From CAG-582 sp964636965 (GTDB lineage Bacteria > Bacillota_I > Bacilli_A > RF39 > UBA660), in the NCBI GenBank assembly GCA_964636965.1, contig CAZWST010000001.1, forward strand, positions 1-64,000: a stretch of 64,000 bases of DNA, read 5' to 3'. The notes under the pieces are model-generated. The model ran no database searches, was not told the DNA's origin, and saw only the letters and a list, made by a program, of their open reading frames with translations. A program made the position numbers and the translations under genes. This document shows positions 51,356 through 60,798 of the stretch, in pieces; position 1 is the first letter of the stretch; every line of letters starts with the position of its first letter.

Positions 51356-52210
51356 ATGTTTATACCAAATAATCAGTATTATGTTAATGCTTTAATACAT
51401 GGAATACCAGATGATAGACTTCGATTTTTTAGAACGAAGTTTGACAACGTAAGTGTTGATCATGTTTCATCCGAACCAGGAGTTGCTGCAATATCTAGAA
51501 GACAAATGGAAGAACTAAACTTGAGAGTTAATGAAATTATTCAAGGATATAATAATTTAATGGGTTCATCAGTTATTTCAAAAGAGCAAAGAGATTTATC
51601 TAAAGTAATCTATATTTATAATTATATGTTAGCAAATGTTATGTATACTCAGTGTGAATTTGCAGGAAATACTAGTAATGTATTTGGAGGACAACCTTAT
51701 AAAAATTCTGCCTATGGTGCTTTAGTGCTTCATGATGCTGTTTGTTCTGGCATGAGTGATGCAATTGATTGCTTATGTAAGGTAATGAGAGTTGAATCAA
51801 CTAAGTTACTTGCTGTTCCAAGTGATCCATGGGGTGGAGGACATGCTTTTAATACAGTAAAAATAGGATATAAATGGTATAAGTTAGATGTTGCTTCTGA
51901 GATTGGTTTAAATCCTGGCCATAAAATTCGAGGTGGAAGGTGGAAGGATAGAAATTTTCTTACTCCTTTTAGTGAATCTAATGTTAGGGCTTGTGTTCCA
52001 AGTGTTCCTAACTGTATGGACACTTATCCGAGAGAAAACATTTTAAGAATGATTAAGGCATTAGAAACAAGAGGTTTAAAGTTTGAATACCTTGATTTAG
52101 ATGAAAATAGAGATGAGACTACCCAAAATAATTTTAAAATTCTAAGTAGAAGAGTGGAAGAAATACAAAGATTACCTAAGTCTCTTTGGAAAGAAAACAA
52201 TACTCAATAA
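51356..52210 (+). CDS. Transglutaminase-like cysteine-domain protein, 284 aa
   Basis: The catalytic order is complete: cysteine 130 in LHDAVCSGMSDAIDCLCKVM, histidine 163 in GGGHAFNTVKIG and aspartate 178 in YKLDVA. The N-terminal 100 residues are helical. There is no signal peptide, so it is probably cytoplasmic. Such domains act as peptidases, amidases or transglutaminases; the substrate is unknown. A consensus AAAGGAGG lies 7 nt before the ATG. It is soluble, unlike the paralogue at 1814. Confidence 0.8.
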   Translation: MFIPNNQYYVNALIHGIPDDRLRFFRTKFDNVSVDHVSSEPGVAAISRRQMEELNLRVNEIIQGYNNLMGSSVISKEQRDLSKVIYIYNYMLANVMYTQCEFAGNTSNVFGGQPYKNSAYGALVLHDAVCSGMSDAIDCLCKVMRVESTKLLAVPSDPWGGGHAFNTVKIGYKWYKLDVASEIGLNPGHKIRGGRWKDRNFLTPFSESNVRACVPSVPNCMDTYPRENILRMIKALETRGLKFEYLDLDENRDETTQNNFKILSRRVEEIQRLPKSLWKENNTQ

Positions 52211-52253
52211 AAGGGTGAATGAATATTTTTAAGAAGATAAGAGAAAAATATGC

Positions 52254-52667
52254 ATGAATATTAAAATAATTGAAGATAAAATAAGTGTGGAAGAATTTAA
52301 TTTTTTATATAACTCGGTAGGATGGGGAACAATAAACTTTGATGTGATAAAAGTGGCATTAAATAATACATTATATTCAGTTACTTTATATGATGAAGAT
52401 AAGCTAATTGGTTTTGGACGTATTATAGGGGATAAAACTATGTTTTTATATATTCAAGATATAATGGTAATTCCTTCGTATCAAGGTAAGAAAATTGGAA
52501 CAGAAATAATGAATAAGTTACTTGATAAGGTTATGGAGTATAAAACTATAAATCCAAGCATTAGAACTTATTTAGGAGCATCTTTAGGAAAGGAAGAATT
52601 TTATAAAAAATTTGGATTTTCTACAAGAAAAGATGCTTCCTTAGGTGAAGGTATGGTTTTGTTTTAA
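52254..52667 (+). CDS. GNAT acetyltransferase, 137 aa
   Basis: The acetyl-CoA-binding motif A is FLYIQDIMVIPSYQGKKIGT, followed by a helix (EIMNKLLDKVM) and the closing strand KEEFYKKFGFSTRKD. Length and layout match small single-domain GNAT proteins. The substrate cannot be told. The RBS before ATG 52254 is weak (AAGAGAAAAAT), so the start is moderately sure. It is followed by the Ppx/GppA-like gene, which has its own -10. Confidence 0.88.
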   Translation: MNIKIIEDKISVEEFNFLYNSVGWGTINFDVIKVALNNTLYSVTLYDEDKLIGFGRIIGDKTMFLYIQDIMVIPSYQGKKIGTEIMNKLLDKVMEYKTINPSIRTYLGASLGKEEFYKKFGFSTRKDASLGEGMVLF

Positions 52668-52673
52668 CTTCTA

Positions 52674-52682
52674 TGATAAAAT
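52674..52682 (+). promoter_or_regulatory. Extended -10 promoter (TGATAAAAT)
   Basis: TGA-TAAAAT upstream of the Ppx/GppA-like gene, with AGAGG as RBS. Confidence 0.55.
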
Positions 52683-52707
52683 AAATAAGTAGAGAAGAGG
52701 CATATTT

Positions 52708-53601
52708 ATGAAAAATTATTATATTGATTTAGGTTCATCAACGATTAAAGTTTATGAGTATTTAGAATCTTTAGTGTTACTTGAAGAACATTCTATATAT
52801 TTTAAAAACGACTTTGATGCTTATAAAGGGATAAGTGATGATAATTTAAAGGAATTATGTGAATACTTTAGCGAGTTACAAAAAAAGTATGATTTAAAAT
52901 ACTATAATACTAATATATTTGTTACTGGTATATTTAGGAATTTAATTCAAGAGAAAAAACAAGAATTAGTAAAACTATTTAATGATAAGTTTGACTTACA
53001 TTTCAATATTATAAGTCATGGTATTGAAAACTATTATTTAGCTAAAGCTATGGAAAATGATTATAATGGTAAAAAAGTTTTAATCATTAATATGGGTGGT
53101 AAGACAACTGAACTCGTTACATTTGTTGGACGTGATGTAGTTTCAACTACTAATTTAAATATAGGTGTTGCCGATTTACTTAATAATTTTTCAAGAGTAA
53201 ATGAAGAGGTGAGTGGTAATACAGTAGAAGAGATGGAAGCATTTGTTTTTGATAAGCTAAAAGATTTAGATTTAGATAAAGACTATGATGTTGCTATATT
53301 TACTGGTGGAGAAGAAAGATTTGAATTACTTACTTCATTTAACTTAGTAAAAAATACTTTATTTGATGATGGAATTCATAAATATATGGTTAGTTTAGAA
53401 GATTATATTAAGGGAACTGAAAAAGTATTTAATGATATTACTATGGAAGAACTATATAAACTAATGCCACAAAATCCTAAATGGATGGATGGAGCAAGGA
53501 GTGGTGCAATTATTCCACTTTGCTTATTTAAATTAGCTAATGTTTCATGGATTATTCCATCTGATTTAAATTTAATCAATGGAGTAATAAATGACTTATA
53601 A
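52708..53601 (+). CDS. Ppx/GppA-like actin-fold (ASKHA) phosphatase
   Basis: Exopolyphosphatase/GppA proteins cleave polyphosphate or pppGpp. The two phosphate loops are visible: YYIDLGSSTIKVYEY at the start and LIINMGGKTTELVTF in the middle. IFTGGEERFELL forms the third nucleotide contact. At 297 residues only the catalytic core is present; the C-terminal HD-like part of long Ppx is missing. It overlaps the methyltransferase gene by 11 nt. A divergent member; the exact substrate is uncertain. Confidence 0.7.
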   Translation: MKNYYIDLGSSTIKVYEYLESLVLLEEHSIYFKNDFDAYKGISDDNLKELCEYFSELQKKYDLKYYNTNIFVTGIFRNLIQEKKQELVKLFNDKFDLHFNIISHGIENYYLAKAMENDYNGKKVLIINMGGKTTELVTFVGRDVVSTTNLNIGVADLLNNFSRVNEEVSGNTVEEMEAFVFDKLKDLDLDKDYDVAIFTGGEERFELLTSFNLVKNTLFDDGIHKYMVSLEDYIKGTEKVFNDITMEELYKLMPQNPKWMDGARSGAIIPLCLFKLANVSWIIPSDLNLINGVINDL

Positions 53602-54364
53602 GAGTAATGATTATGATAAATTTGCATTAAAAAGACAACAAGATTTAATAAATGGCAATAAACCTTCACATCGTTTTGTTGAAAAACCAATGATGAAAAG
53701 TATGATGCCAGATTTGAAAGATAAAAAGATATTGATGTTGGGTTGTGGAACTGGAGAAGAGTCAATTTTACTTGAAAGTTTTGGAGCAAATCCAACTAAT
53801 ATTGTTGGAATAGATTTGTCGGAAGAATCAATTAGTATTGCTAAGAAGTCTTATCCACTTTTAGATTTTGTTGTAGGAGACATGAACAATCTTCCTTTTT
53901 CAGATGAAAGTTTTGATTTTGTCTATAGTAGTTTAGCAGTACATTATTCAAAAACTCCTGAACTTGTTTATAAGGAAGTATATCGTGTATTAAAAAGTGG
54001 TGGCTTATTCTTAGTTTCATTAGCTCATCCCTTAAGATGGGCATCAAGTGAATGTATGATTAATGATGAGATAGTTAGAGTAATAGGTGTTTCAAAAAGT
54101 GATAATGGTAATACTGTATATGGCAATTATAATACTTTTTGTAAACATACTTTTTCATCTTTTGCTTGGCAAGATGATGGTGAGGTTTTAGAGTTTTACG
54201 TTGGTTCTCCTTCAATGCATTTTAAACTTTTAAGGAATGCAAATTTTAATATTATAGATTTTACTGAATCAAAATGTATTGAGGATGCAAAAGATGTTGA
54301 TATTAATTACTATACAAAGAATGTTGAAGTACCACAGTTTATGGCATTCTTAGCCCAAAAATAA
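53591..54364 (+). CDS. Class I SAM-dependent methyltransferase, 257 aa
   Basis: Motif I is KKILMLGCGTGEESILLESF, motif II is IVGIDLSEESISIAKKS, then VVGDMNNLPF and the post-motif FDFVYSSLAVHYS, all typical of the UbiE-like class. The C-terminal part (LAHPLRWASSECM) resembles methyltransferases acting on small molecules. It is translated together with the Ppx-like protein (11-nt overlap). The substrate is not evident. Confidence 0.9.
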   Translation: MTYKSNDYDKFALKRQQDLINGNKPSHRFVEKPMMKSMMPDLKDKKILMLGCGTGEESILLESFGANPTNIVGIDLSEESISIAKKSYPLLDFVVGDMNNLPFSDESFDFVYSSLAVHYSKTPELVYKEVYRVLKSGGLFLVSLAHPLRWASSECMINDEIVRVIGVSKSDNGNTVYGNYNTFCKHTFSSFAWQDDGEVLEFYVGSPSMHFKLLRNANFNIIDFTESKCIEDAKDVDINYYTKNVEVPQFMAFLAQK

Positions 54365-54386
54365 AAGGTGATGATTCACCTTTTTC
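54363..54386. terminator. Bidirectional terminator
   Basis: AAAAGGTG / CACCTTTT stem (54363-54370 and 54377-54384) between convergent genes. Confidence 0.8.
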
Positions 54387-54641
54387 TTATTCTTGATTCT
54401 TAAAAGGATGTTTTATTTTTTCCTTTAATTCATTACCAATAATAGACATTGAATTATTATATAACTCATTTGCTTTTTCTTCGGATACTTTTAATTTCTC
54501 AATTATGTCTGTTATAATTTTTTCTTTATTATTATTTCCGATTAAAAAGTGACTTTCTAATATGCTATTTAAAATAGAACATTCACTTTCACTTAAACCT
54601 GTACTTTCTTTTAATTTTTCTAATACTTTTTCTTTATTCAT
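54387..54641 (-). CDS. Small helical protein, 84 aa, last gene of the TetR-ABC operon
   Basis: A four-helix-type soluble protein: VLEKLKESTGLSESECSILN, a glycine-containing turn HFLIGNNNKEK and a final basic helix ending EKIKHPF. Small proteins of this pattern are common and uncharacterised in Bacilli. It follows the permease gene by 11 nt on the same strand and has AGGAGGAAAG as RBS, so it belongs to the operon. Confidence 0.65.
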   Translation of the reverse strand: MNKEKVLEKLKESTGLSESECSILNSILESHFLIGNNNKEKIITDIIEKLKVSEEKANELYNNSMSIIGNELKEKIKHPFKNQE

Positions 54642-54652
54642 TTTCTTTCCTC

Positions 54653-56959
54653 CTAATCTTTTATTAATGAATATACTGATATCTTTTTTATTTTTTTTGC
54701 TACTATATAAGCTATTGTTAGAGTAGAGACTGCAATAATAAGTGAAATTCCAATATAGATAATTACTGGATATTCAAAACTTACTTTATATGCTCCAACT
54801 AATCTAAATATTTTATTATAGATTTGATTCATAACTAGAATATTTATAATAACTCCCATACTTGTACCTATTATTATACTGGGAATGAATCCTCCAATTA
54901 AGTTTACTACTAGTTCTTTATTCTTATAACCTAAGGCTTTAAATATACCAAGCTCTTGTTTTCTTTTCATAATAATTGATGATATTACTATATACAATAT
55001 TAAATATATTAAAAGTATTGTAATAACTATTATTATAATACACACTATACTTACTAAAGATACGTACATAGTTATAGCTGAATCCATACTTTCTTGATAG
55101 TTTAGTGTAGATTCAATTATATTTTTATATTTTTCTTTTATTGTGTTTATGAATACTTTTGATTTATTTTCATCACTTAAATATATGTATATTGAGTTTG
55201 GCTTATATTCTTGGTTAATATTTTTATAACCATCAGTAGTCATCTCGATTACATCGCCAGAATAGTTTACTGATTGAATGAATCCAACTACTTTATAGTT
55301 AAATTCTTTTTCATTCTTTTTAAGTGTTATATAATCTCCAAGCTTAATGTTATATTTTTCTTTTATATTACTTCCGATAGAAACTTCTAAATCGCTTTTT
55401 GGGTTAGTACCTTCATAACATAAGTCATTTGCTAAACTATCAAATGTATTTGCTACAAATGTTTTATATGAGTTATCTATATAATTAACTGATCCATTTT
55501 CATCATAGTAAATAATATTTTTTACATTATCTTCCTTTCTTAAATCTTCTACTATGTCTTTATTTGTTGTAATTATTACGGATGGATGTTCTTCAACTAA
55601 TGTATTGATAAAATTAATTGGATTTACATTTACATTATAGAAAAGTATTCCAATGAAAGAAGAAATGATTGTTATAAATAATAAGACGATACTAAGAAGG
55701 ATATTTTGTTTTTTAGTTTGAACAAAGTTTTTTAACATTAAAATAAAATTAATATTACCTTTTGTTTTTTCTATTTCAAAATGATTTTTACTTACTTTAT
55801 TATTTGCTATTCCTCTTATAGCATTAATTGGATTTAATTTTTTAATTTTTAATGCTGCTATATATGTGAATATTGTTATTAGAGTCATATTAATAATTAA
55901 TACAAGAATATTTGCTTGTATATCTATATTTATTTTCCAAATGAATCCTGATTGCATTTCAATTACTAATGCTAATAGAGGTAAAAGGAAATATGATAAA
56001 ATGATTCCAAGTGTTGTAAAAATAAATCCATTAATTATGTAAGGAAGTGTACATGAAGTAATTATTTCGTGTGACGAGTAACCTAGAGCCTTTAGTGTTC
56101 CCACATTAGCTATTTCTTCTTCAATAGTTTGCTGTATTTTAAATTTACTAACTAATAAACTAATAATTAGTATTGATATTGCAAATATAGATAGTATTAA
56201 TACTAAGATATTGGAAATTGCTAGCCTTTGATTTTTTGATTGCTCTTTATAATTCTTTGTAATTATGTTAATATTCTTTTTACTTAAATATTTTGATACA
56301 TCTTGATAAGAATGATAATTGTTATCAGAAATTACTGAAATGGTAGTAACGCATTTGTCTAGATTGTTTTCAAGTAAGTAATTATAAGCATCATTATCTA
56401 AATATTCACCAATTACTGATGAAGTATAGTTACCAAATTGCATTTCACTTATTACACCTTTAACTTTAAATGAATAAGTAGAATCGTTTATTTGAAATTT
56501 GTATTCATCTAATAAATCTAAATGGGTCTGAATATATGTATAATTTGTTAAATAAATACCATTAGTTATATCTTTGTTTTCTTTTATAATTGTTCTTTTG
56601 TTTATGTGTTGTTTATTTGAAATATTATAAAATAATTGAGTTTGTTCTTGGGTTTCAGATCCAATTTTTACAGGCACATTTAACATGATAGAATCTATTG
56701 CTTCAGCATCTTTGATTCCTTTAATTTTTTTAATATCATTTAGTAAATCATCATTATAATCATACTTAGCGATAGTAAAGAAACTGCTTGCTGTATTAAG
56801 TTTATTTGATTCTTTATCATAATCTTCATTTATATTTAGATTAATCATTATTGCACTTGAAAATAATGTAGTTGAAATCAATAATATTATTGAACTTAAA
56901 ACAATATCTTTTAAATTCTTTTTTAAGAAATATTTGGATAGGTGAATTAATTTTTTCAT
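54653..56959 (-). CDS. ABC transporter permease, FtsX family, 768 aa
   Basis: The N-terminal helix is followed by an extracellular domain, a first FtsX unit with EEIANVGTLKALGYSSHEII, a second extracellular domain and a C-terminal FtsX unit with KQELGIFKALGYKNKELVVN. It lies 3 nt after the ATPase gene, with which it forms an exporter of the MacB type. Substrates of this class are lipids, lipoproteins or peptides. It is not closely similar to the permease at 29990. Confidence 0.9.
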   Translation of the reverse strand: MKKLIHLSKYFLKKNLKDIVLSSIILLISTTLFSSAIMINLNINEDYDKESNKLNTASSFFTIAKYDYNDDLLNDIKKIKGIKDAEAIDSIMLNVPVKIGSETQEQTQLFYNISNKQHINKRTIIKENKDITNGIYLTNYTYIQTHLDLLDEYKFQINDSTYSFKVKGVISEMQFGNYTSSVIGEYLDNDAYNYLLENNLDKCVTTISVISDNNYHSYQDVSKYLSKKNINIITKNYKEQSKNQRLAISNILVLILSIFAISILIISLLVSKFKIQQTIEEEIANVGTLKALGYSSHEIITSCTLPYIINGFIFTTLGIILSYFLLPLLALVIEMQSGFIWKINIDIQANILVLIINMTLITIFTYIAALKIKKLNPINAIRGIANNKVSKNHFEIEKTKGNINFILMLKNFVQTKKQNILLSIVLLFITIISSFIGILFYNVNVNPINFINTLVEEHPSVIITTNKDIVEDLRKEDNVKNIIYYDENGSVNYIDNSYKTFVANTFDSLANDLCYEGTNPKSDLEVSIGSNIKEKYNIKLGDYITLKKNEKEFNYKVVGFIQSVNYSGDVIEMTTDGYKNINQEYKPNSIYIYLSDENKSKVFINTIKEKYKNIIESTLNYQESMDSAITMYVSLVSIVCIIIIVITILLIYLILYIVISSIIMKRKQELGIFKALGYKNKELVVNLIGGFIPSIIIGTSMGVIINILVMNQIYNKIFRLVGAYKVSFEYPVIIYIGISLIIAVSTLTIAYIVAKKIKKISVYSLIKD

Positions 56960-56962
56960 AAA

Positions 56963-57724
56963 TTACCAACCCATCTCTTTTAAGAATTTATCTAATAATA
57001 TATTACGTTTATTATCTTTTTTATCATATTTTGAAATGTTTAATTCTCCAACTATTTTTCCATCCTTTAAATATATGATTCTGTTACCTCTTAAGGCACT
57101 TTTTTTATCATGTGTTACCATGATGATACTTTGTCCAGAATTATTAAGAGTAGTTAAAACATCTAAAACAGCATTGGAATTATCTGAGTTTAATGCACCA
57201 GTTGGTTCATCAGCAAATATGATGTTTGGATTATTAATTGCTGCTCTCACAATACCGGCTCTTTGGCATTCTCCACCTGAAACTTGATTCATATTTTTTT
57301 TATATGTTACTTCAGGTATATTAACTTTATCAAATAAGTATTTAGCTTTTTTTATTACTTCTTTTTTATTTTTATTTACAAGTAATCCCGATGTTAAAAC
57401 GTTATCCATTAAACTCATTTTATCAAGCATATATATTTGTTGAAAGACAAAGCCGCAGTTTTTTCTTCTAAATATAGCAAGTTCGTCATTATTCATTTTA
57501 GATATATCTTTTTCATTAAAAAGTATTTTGCCAGAACTGGCTTTATCCATTCCAGAAAGTAAGTACATAAGTGTAGATTTACCTGCACCACTTGATCCCA
57601 TTATAATAGTGAAGTCATCTTTATAAATATCTAAATCTAAGTTATTGATTATTATTTGCTCAATATCTTCACTTTTAAATGTTTTAGTTAGGTTTTTAGT
57701 GCTTATAATTTTTTCTTTTTTCAT
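56963..57724 (-). CDS. ABC transporter ATP-binding protein
   Basis: Walker A is GSSGAGKST, the Q-loop is in GFVFQQIYML, the signature is VSGGECQRAG, Walker B is IIFADEPTGALNS and the switch histidine is in VTHDK. The D-loop has asparagine for the usual aspartate (ALNSD). At 253 residues it has a short C-terminal extension. It is the second gene of the TetR-controlled operon; its start overlaps the A-rich spacer after the TetR gene. Confidence 0.93.
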   Translation of the reverse strand: MKKEKIISTKNLTKTFKSEDIEQIIINNLDLDIYKDDFTIIMGSSGAGKSTLMYLLSGMDKASSGKILFNEKDISKMNNDELAIFRRKNCGFVFQQIYMLDKMSLMDNVLTSGLLVNKNKKEVIKKAKYLFDKVNIPEVTYKKNMNQVSGGECQRAGIVRAAINNPNIIFADEPTGALNSDNSNAVLDVLTTLNNSGQSIIMVTHDKKSALRGNRIIYLKDGKIVGELNISKYDKKDNKRNILLDKFLKEMGW

Positions 57725-57727
57725 AAA

Positions 57728-58324
57728 TTAAGCCTCCTTAATTAATTTTTCTATGAATGAAAGAGTACCCGATTTAGCTCCATATATTTTTTCTAATGTA
57801 TCAATAAATACTTTAATGCTAGCTTCAGTTACATCTGTGTGATCAAACATTTCTGTACTTAATATTAGAGTCATTTTAACTCTTTCTTCAATATTATCAT
57901 CTATATTAAATATACCTTGATCTTTAGCATCACTCACAATAGATGAGATTAAAGGAACAGCTTCTTCAATTATTTTATCATTAATCTTTTTATGTAAAAT
58001 AATGTTTTCTTTTGTATGTATTGTATCTTTAATTGATTGTTCTTTAGGATTTATTCTAAGTGAGAGAATAGTATAGACAAGTTTTTCTTCTAGTTTTAAA
58101 TCTGATTCAACAATAGAGGTTGCTTTTTTTACACATTCTTCAATCATTGTATTAATTACTTCTTCAAGTAATTCCTCTTTACTTTCAAAGTGATAATAAT
58201 AGGTTCCTTTAGCAATGTTAGCTTCTTTAATAATCTCATCTACTGAAGTATTTTCGTATCCTTTTGAGATAAATAAATTGTAAGCAATCTTGATAATTTC
58301 TTTTTTTCTTATTTCTTTTTTCAT
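57728..58324 (-). CDS. TetR-family transcriptional regulator
   Basis: The N-terminal helix-turn-helix is typical: NLFISKGYENTSVDEIIKEA followed by NIAKGTYYYHFESKEELLEE. The rest is the helical ligand-binding and dimerisation domain. It begins the operon that continues with the ABC ATPase, permease and small helical protein, so it probably represses its own operon until an exported compound binds it. GGAGATGTG serves as RBS. Two operator-like boxes flank the promoter. Confidence 0.95.
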   Translation of the reverse strand: MKKEIRKKEIIKIAYNLFISKGYENTSVDEIIKEANIAKGTYYYHFESKEELLEEVINTMIEECVKKATSIVESDLKLEEKLVYTILSLRINPKEQSIKDTIHTKENIILHKKINDKIIEEAVPLISSIVSDAKDQGIFNIDDNIEERVKMTLILSTEMFDHTDVTEASIKVFIDTLEKIYGAKSGTLSFIEKLIKEA

Positions 58325-58340
58325 AACACATCTCCTTTTT

Positions 58341-58360
58341 TAGACTATCGGTCGGTTCTG
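58341..58360. promoter_or_regulatory. Operator box 1 for the TetR-family regulator
   Basis: TAGACTATCGGTCGGTTCTG lies in the 5' untranslated region just below the transcription start. It shares the half-site TAGACTA with box 2 and contains CGGTCGG, close to known TetR-family operators. Confidence 0.5.
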
Positions 58361-58365
58361 CTAAT

Positions 58366-58395
58366 ATTATATGCATTTGTTTAAGAATATGTCAA
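58366..58395 (-). promoter_or_regulatory. Sigma-A promoter of the TetR-ABC operon
   Basis: On the minus strand TTGACA (58390-58395), 18 nt, TATAAT (58366-58371). It is flanked by the two operator boxes. Confidence 0.85.
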
Positions 58396-58399
58396 TATT

Positions 58400-58420
58400 T
58401 TTTAGACTAATAGTCTAAAA
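58400..58420. promoter_or_regulatory. Operator box 2 for the TetR-family regulator
   Basis: A perfect inverted repeat TTTTAGACTA-A-TAGTCTAAAA lies immediately upstream of the -35 box on the minus strand. Its half-site TAGACTA recurs in box 1. Confidence 0.6.
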
Positions 58421-58422
58421 AT

Positions 58423-58448
58423 AAAAAACTTTAATATTTTTATTAAAG
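58423..58448 (-). terminator. Terminator of the ABC exporter gene
   Basis: Stem 58429-58436 with 58441-58448 (CTTTAATA / TATTAAAG on either strand) followed by T residues in the minus direction. Confidence 0.75.
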
Positions 58449-58450
58449 CT

Positions 58451-60160
58451 TTATTTGTTATGTAAATTAATATAGGTTTTACTTTCATGAATTAAATCTT
58501 TATGTTTACCAATTGAATCAATCTTACCGTTATTTAAAACTATTAATCTGTCAGAAGATTTCATTAAATCTTTATTGTGAGTAATAACAATGATAGTGTG
58601 GTCTGTCTTTAAATCATCTAAAAGTTTTATTATTTTATTTGTTGTGTTTGGATCTAATGCTGAAGTTACTTCATCGAGAAGAATTATTTCTGATGTTGTT
58701 AGAAGGGCTCGTGCAAGTGATATTAATTGCTTTTGTCCTCCACTTATATTAGTTGCATCTTCTTTTAATATAGTGTTATATCCATCTGGTAAGCTTTCAA
58801 TAAATTCATGAATTCCAACTCTTTTACAGGCATCAATTTGTCTTTTTTTATTTGAGTCAATTAAAGATAAATTTGCTCGTATACTCATATTAAATATAAA
58901 TGTTTTTTGATTAACTATAGTGATGTTTTTATTATATACGTCTTTTGTATAGTCATAAATATTTAAATTATCTATCAAGATTTTACCATTATTTACTTTA
59001 TATAGTCTTAAAAGTAAATTAAATATTGTAGTTTTACCTGATCCAGTTACACCAACAATGGTTGTTACTTGATTAGGATATGCAGTAAATGAAATATTCT
59101 TTAAAATAGGTAAGTTCTCATATTTAAATGAAACATTTTTAAATTCAACAAATCCAGCAATATTATCATTATCAATTATACCAGATAATTCAGGATTATT
59201 ATTTTGATAATTAATTATTTCATTTATTCTATAAAGTGAGACAGATTCTTCCATGATAGAAATATCAAAGTTCACGATATCATTAATAGAACTTTCAGCT
59301 TTATCATAGTAAGATATTAATAATATAAAAATAGCTATCGATATTTTATTTTGAAAAACTTCTATAATTAACATAAAATAAAGTAATATTTTTCCAAAAT
59401 CTATTATTAAGCCGACTAAAGTTTTTCTAGTAAAATAGTATTTTCTTTTTAGAAAATAATTTTCTTGCCATCTTTTACGATATCCATCTAACTTATTATT
59501 TAATTTATCACCTATTCCAAAACTTTTTATATCTTTAAGACCAATTAGTATCTGTGATAATAAATTAGTTATTTTATCAGCATAATTAATTTGTCTTTTT
59601 AAATAATATGTATTTAATTCATTACACTTTCTTGCATAGTGGTAATATAATATGTCAACTAATATAACATAAAGTGCAACAAATATATTTTGTTTTAGAA
59701 ATACTAAATATATAATTGATATTTTAAATATTTCAATTGCAAGTTCAAATAGGAAAGAAGGTATTTCTGCAATGTTTATAATATCCATATTGGATGAATT
59801 AATTATTTTTCCAATCGGCATTTTTTTAGAAAATTCTTCATCAAAGTTGTAAATGCTATTAACAAGTTTTCTATGAACTTCTACATAAGAGGTTTTAAAA
59901 AAATTTGCATAACACCAATTTGTACAGTAAGAACCAAGTTTATTAAAAACGTAGGTTAAACCAAGAAAAATAACTAATATAAAAGTTACATTATATATTT
60001 GATTTGTAATATTTTCTATGATAAGAGATGAAAAGTAAGGTATTAGTAAACTAATTGATACATTGATTAAATCAATAAATATAAAAGCAATTAAATATTT
60101 GTTTTTAAAGTTTACCAACGTAAAATAATCTTTTGTAATTTTTATATTTCTTTTAAACAT
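58451..60160 (-). CDS. ABC exporter with fused membrane and ATPase domains
   Basis: Six membrane helices (residues about 20-300) precede an ATPase domain with Walker A GVTGSGKTT, the Q-loop in VNQKTFIF, signature ISGGQKQLISLAR, Walker B IILLDEVTSALD and the switch histidine in ITHNKD. It is a half-transporter of the ABCB/ABCC type that works as a dimer; no partner gene is adjacent. I use ATG 60160 because AGGTGA lies just upstream; the in-frame GTG at 60169 is part of that site. The aspartate after DEV keeps the usual dimer contacts. Confidence 0.92.
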   Translation of the reverse strand: MFKRNIKITKDYFTLVNFKNKYLIAFIFIDLINVSISLLIPYFSSLIIENITNQIYNVTFILVIFLGLTYVFNKLGSYCTNWCYANFFKTSYVEVHRKLVNSIYNFDEEFSKKMPIGKIINSSNMDIINIAEIPSFLFELAIEIFKISIIYLVFLKQNIFVALYVILVDILYYHYARKCNELNTYYLKRQINYADKITNLLSQILIGLKDIKSFGIGDKLNNKLDGYRKRWQENYFLKRKYYFTRKTLVGLIIDFGKILLYFMLIIEVFQNKISIAIFILLISYYDKAESSINDIVNFDISIMEESVSLYRINEIINYQNNNPELSGIIDNDNIAGFVEFKNVSFKYENLPILKNISFTAYPNQVTTIVGVTGSGKTTIFNLLLRLYKVNNGKILIDNLNIYDYTKDVYNKNITIVNQKTFIFNMSIRANLSLIDSNKKRQIDACKRVGIHEFIESLPDGYNTILKEDATNISGGQKQLISLARALLTTSEIILLDEVTSALDPNTTNKIIKLLDDLKTDHTIIVITHNKDLMKSSDRLIVLNNGKIDSIGKHKDLIHESKTYINLHNK

Positions 60161-60257
60161 ATACTTCACCTATATAATTGTAAGATTAATTTATTTTTAT
60201 TTCTTGACATTTTTAATACCAAATTTGTTCTGTTTAAATATTAAATAGGCGTTAAGG

Positions 60258-60266
60258 TGGTATAAT
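60258..60266 (+). promoter_or_regulatory. Extended -10 promoter (TGGTATAAT)
   Basis: TGG-TATAAT upstream of the GNAT gene, with AAAGGTGG as RBS. Confidence 0.65.
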
Positions 60267-60284
60267 ATATTAAAGGTGGAGTAA

Positions 60285-60764
60285 ATGGAAATAGTAGACT
60301 ATGATAAAAAGTATGATGAAGAAATTAAAGATTTACTAGTTGAGTTACAAGAACATATTGCAAATATTGATAGAGAAAAATACAATATCTTAACTAGTGA
60401 ATATCGAGAAAAGTATTTTAATAAAACTATGGAAGAAGTGATTAGTTATGAGGGTAAAATATTTTTAGCTATAGATTGCGAAAAGGTAATTGGATTAATC
60501 GTGGGGCTTATTAACAATGAAGATGAAAGTACTTATGATTTTAAAGCACCTAAAAGAGGAAGAGTTTCAGAACTTGTTGTATCTTCTTCTTCAAGATCAA
60601 TGGGAATTGGAAATGCTTTACTTGAGAAAATGGAAGAGTATTTTAAAAGTGTTGGATGTAGGGGTGTCTTAATAGATGTTTTTGCTTATAATGAAGGGGC
60701 CCAAAAGTTTTATTACCGAAATGGATATTTCAATAGAAATTTAGAAGTAATGAAATTATTTTAA
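60285..60764 (+). CDS. GNAT acetyltransferase, 159 aa
   Basis: Motif A is RVSELVVSSSSRSMGIGNAL, with the G-x-G-N type pyrophosphate loop, and motif B is VLIDVFAYNEGAQKFYYRNG. The N-terminal strand-helix (EIVDYDKKYDEEIKDLLVEL) is typical. Substrate unknown. It is probably transcribed with the NIF3-like gene 34 nt downstream. Confidence 0.9.
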   Translation: MEIVDYDKKYDEEIKDLLVELQEHIANIDREKYNILTSEYREKYFNKTMEEVISYEGKIFLAIDCEKVIGLIVGLINNEDESTYDFKAPKRGRVSELVVSSSSRSMGIGNALLEKMEEYFKSVGCRGVLIDVFAYNEGAQKFYYRNGYFNRNLEVMKLF

Positions 60765-60798
60765 ACTTGAATATTTTTAAAATTAAAGGAGAATAATA

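Noticed and set aside
51730..52023. Minus-strand 97-codon frame inside the transglutaminase-like gene
   Set aside because: It lies opposite the catalytic domain and has no initiation signals.
53403..53795. Minus-strand 130-codon frame across the Ppx-like / methyltransferase junction
   Set aside because: Both plus-strand genes are clearly real with conserved motifs; the antisense product has no recognisable features.
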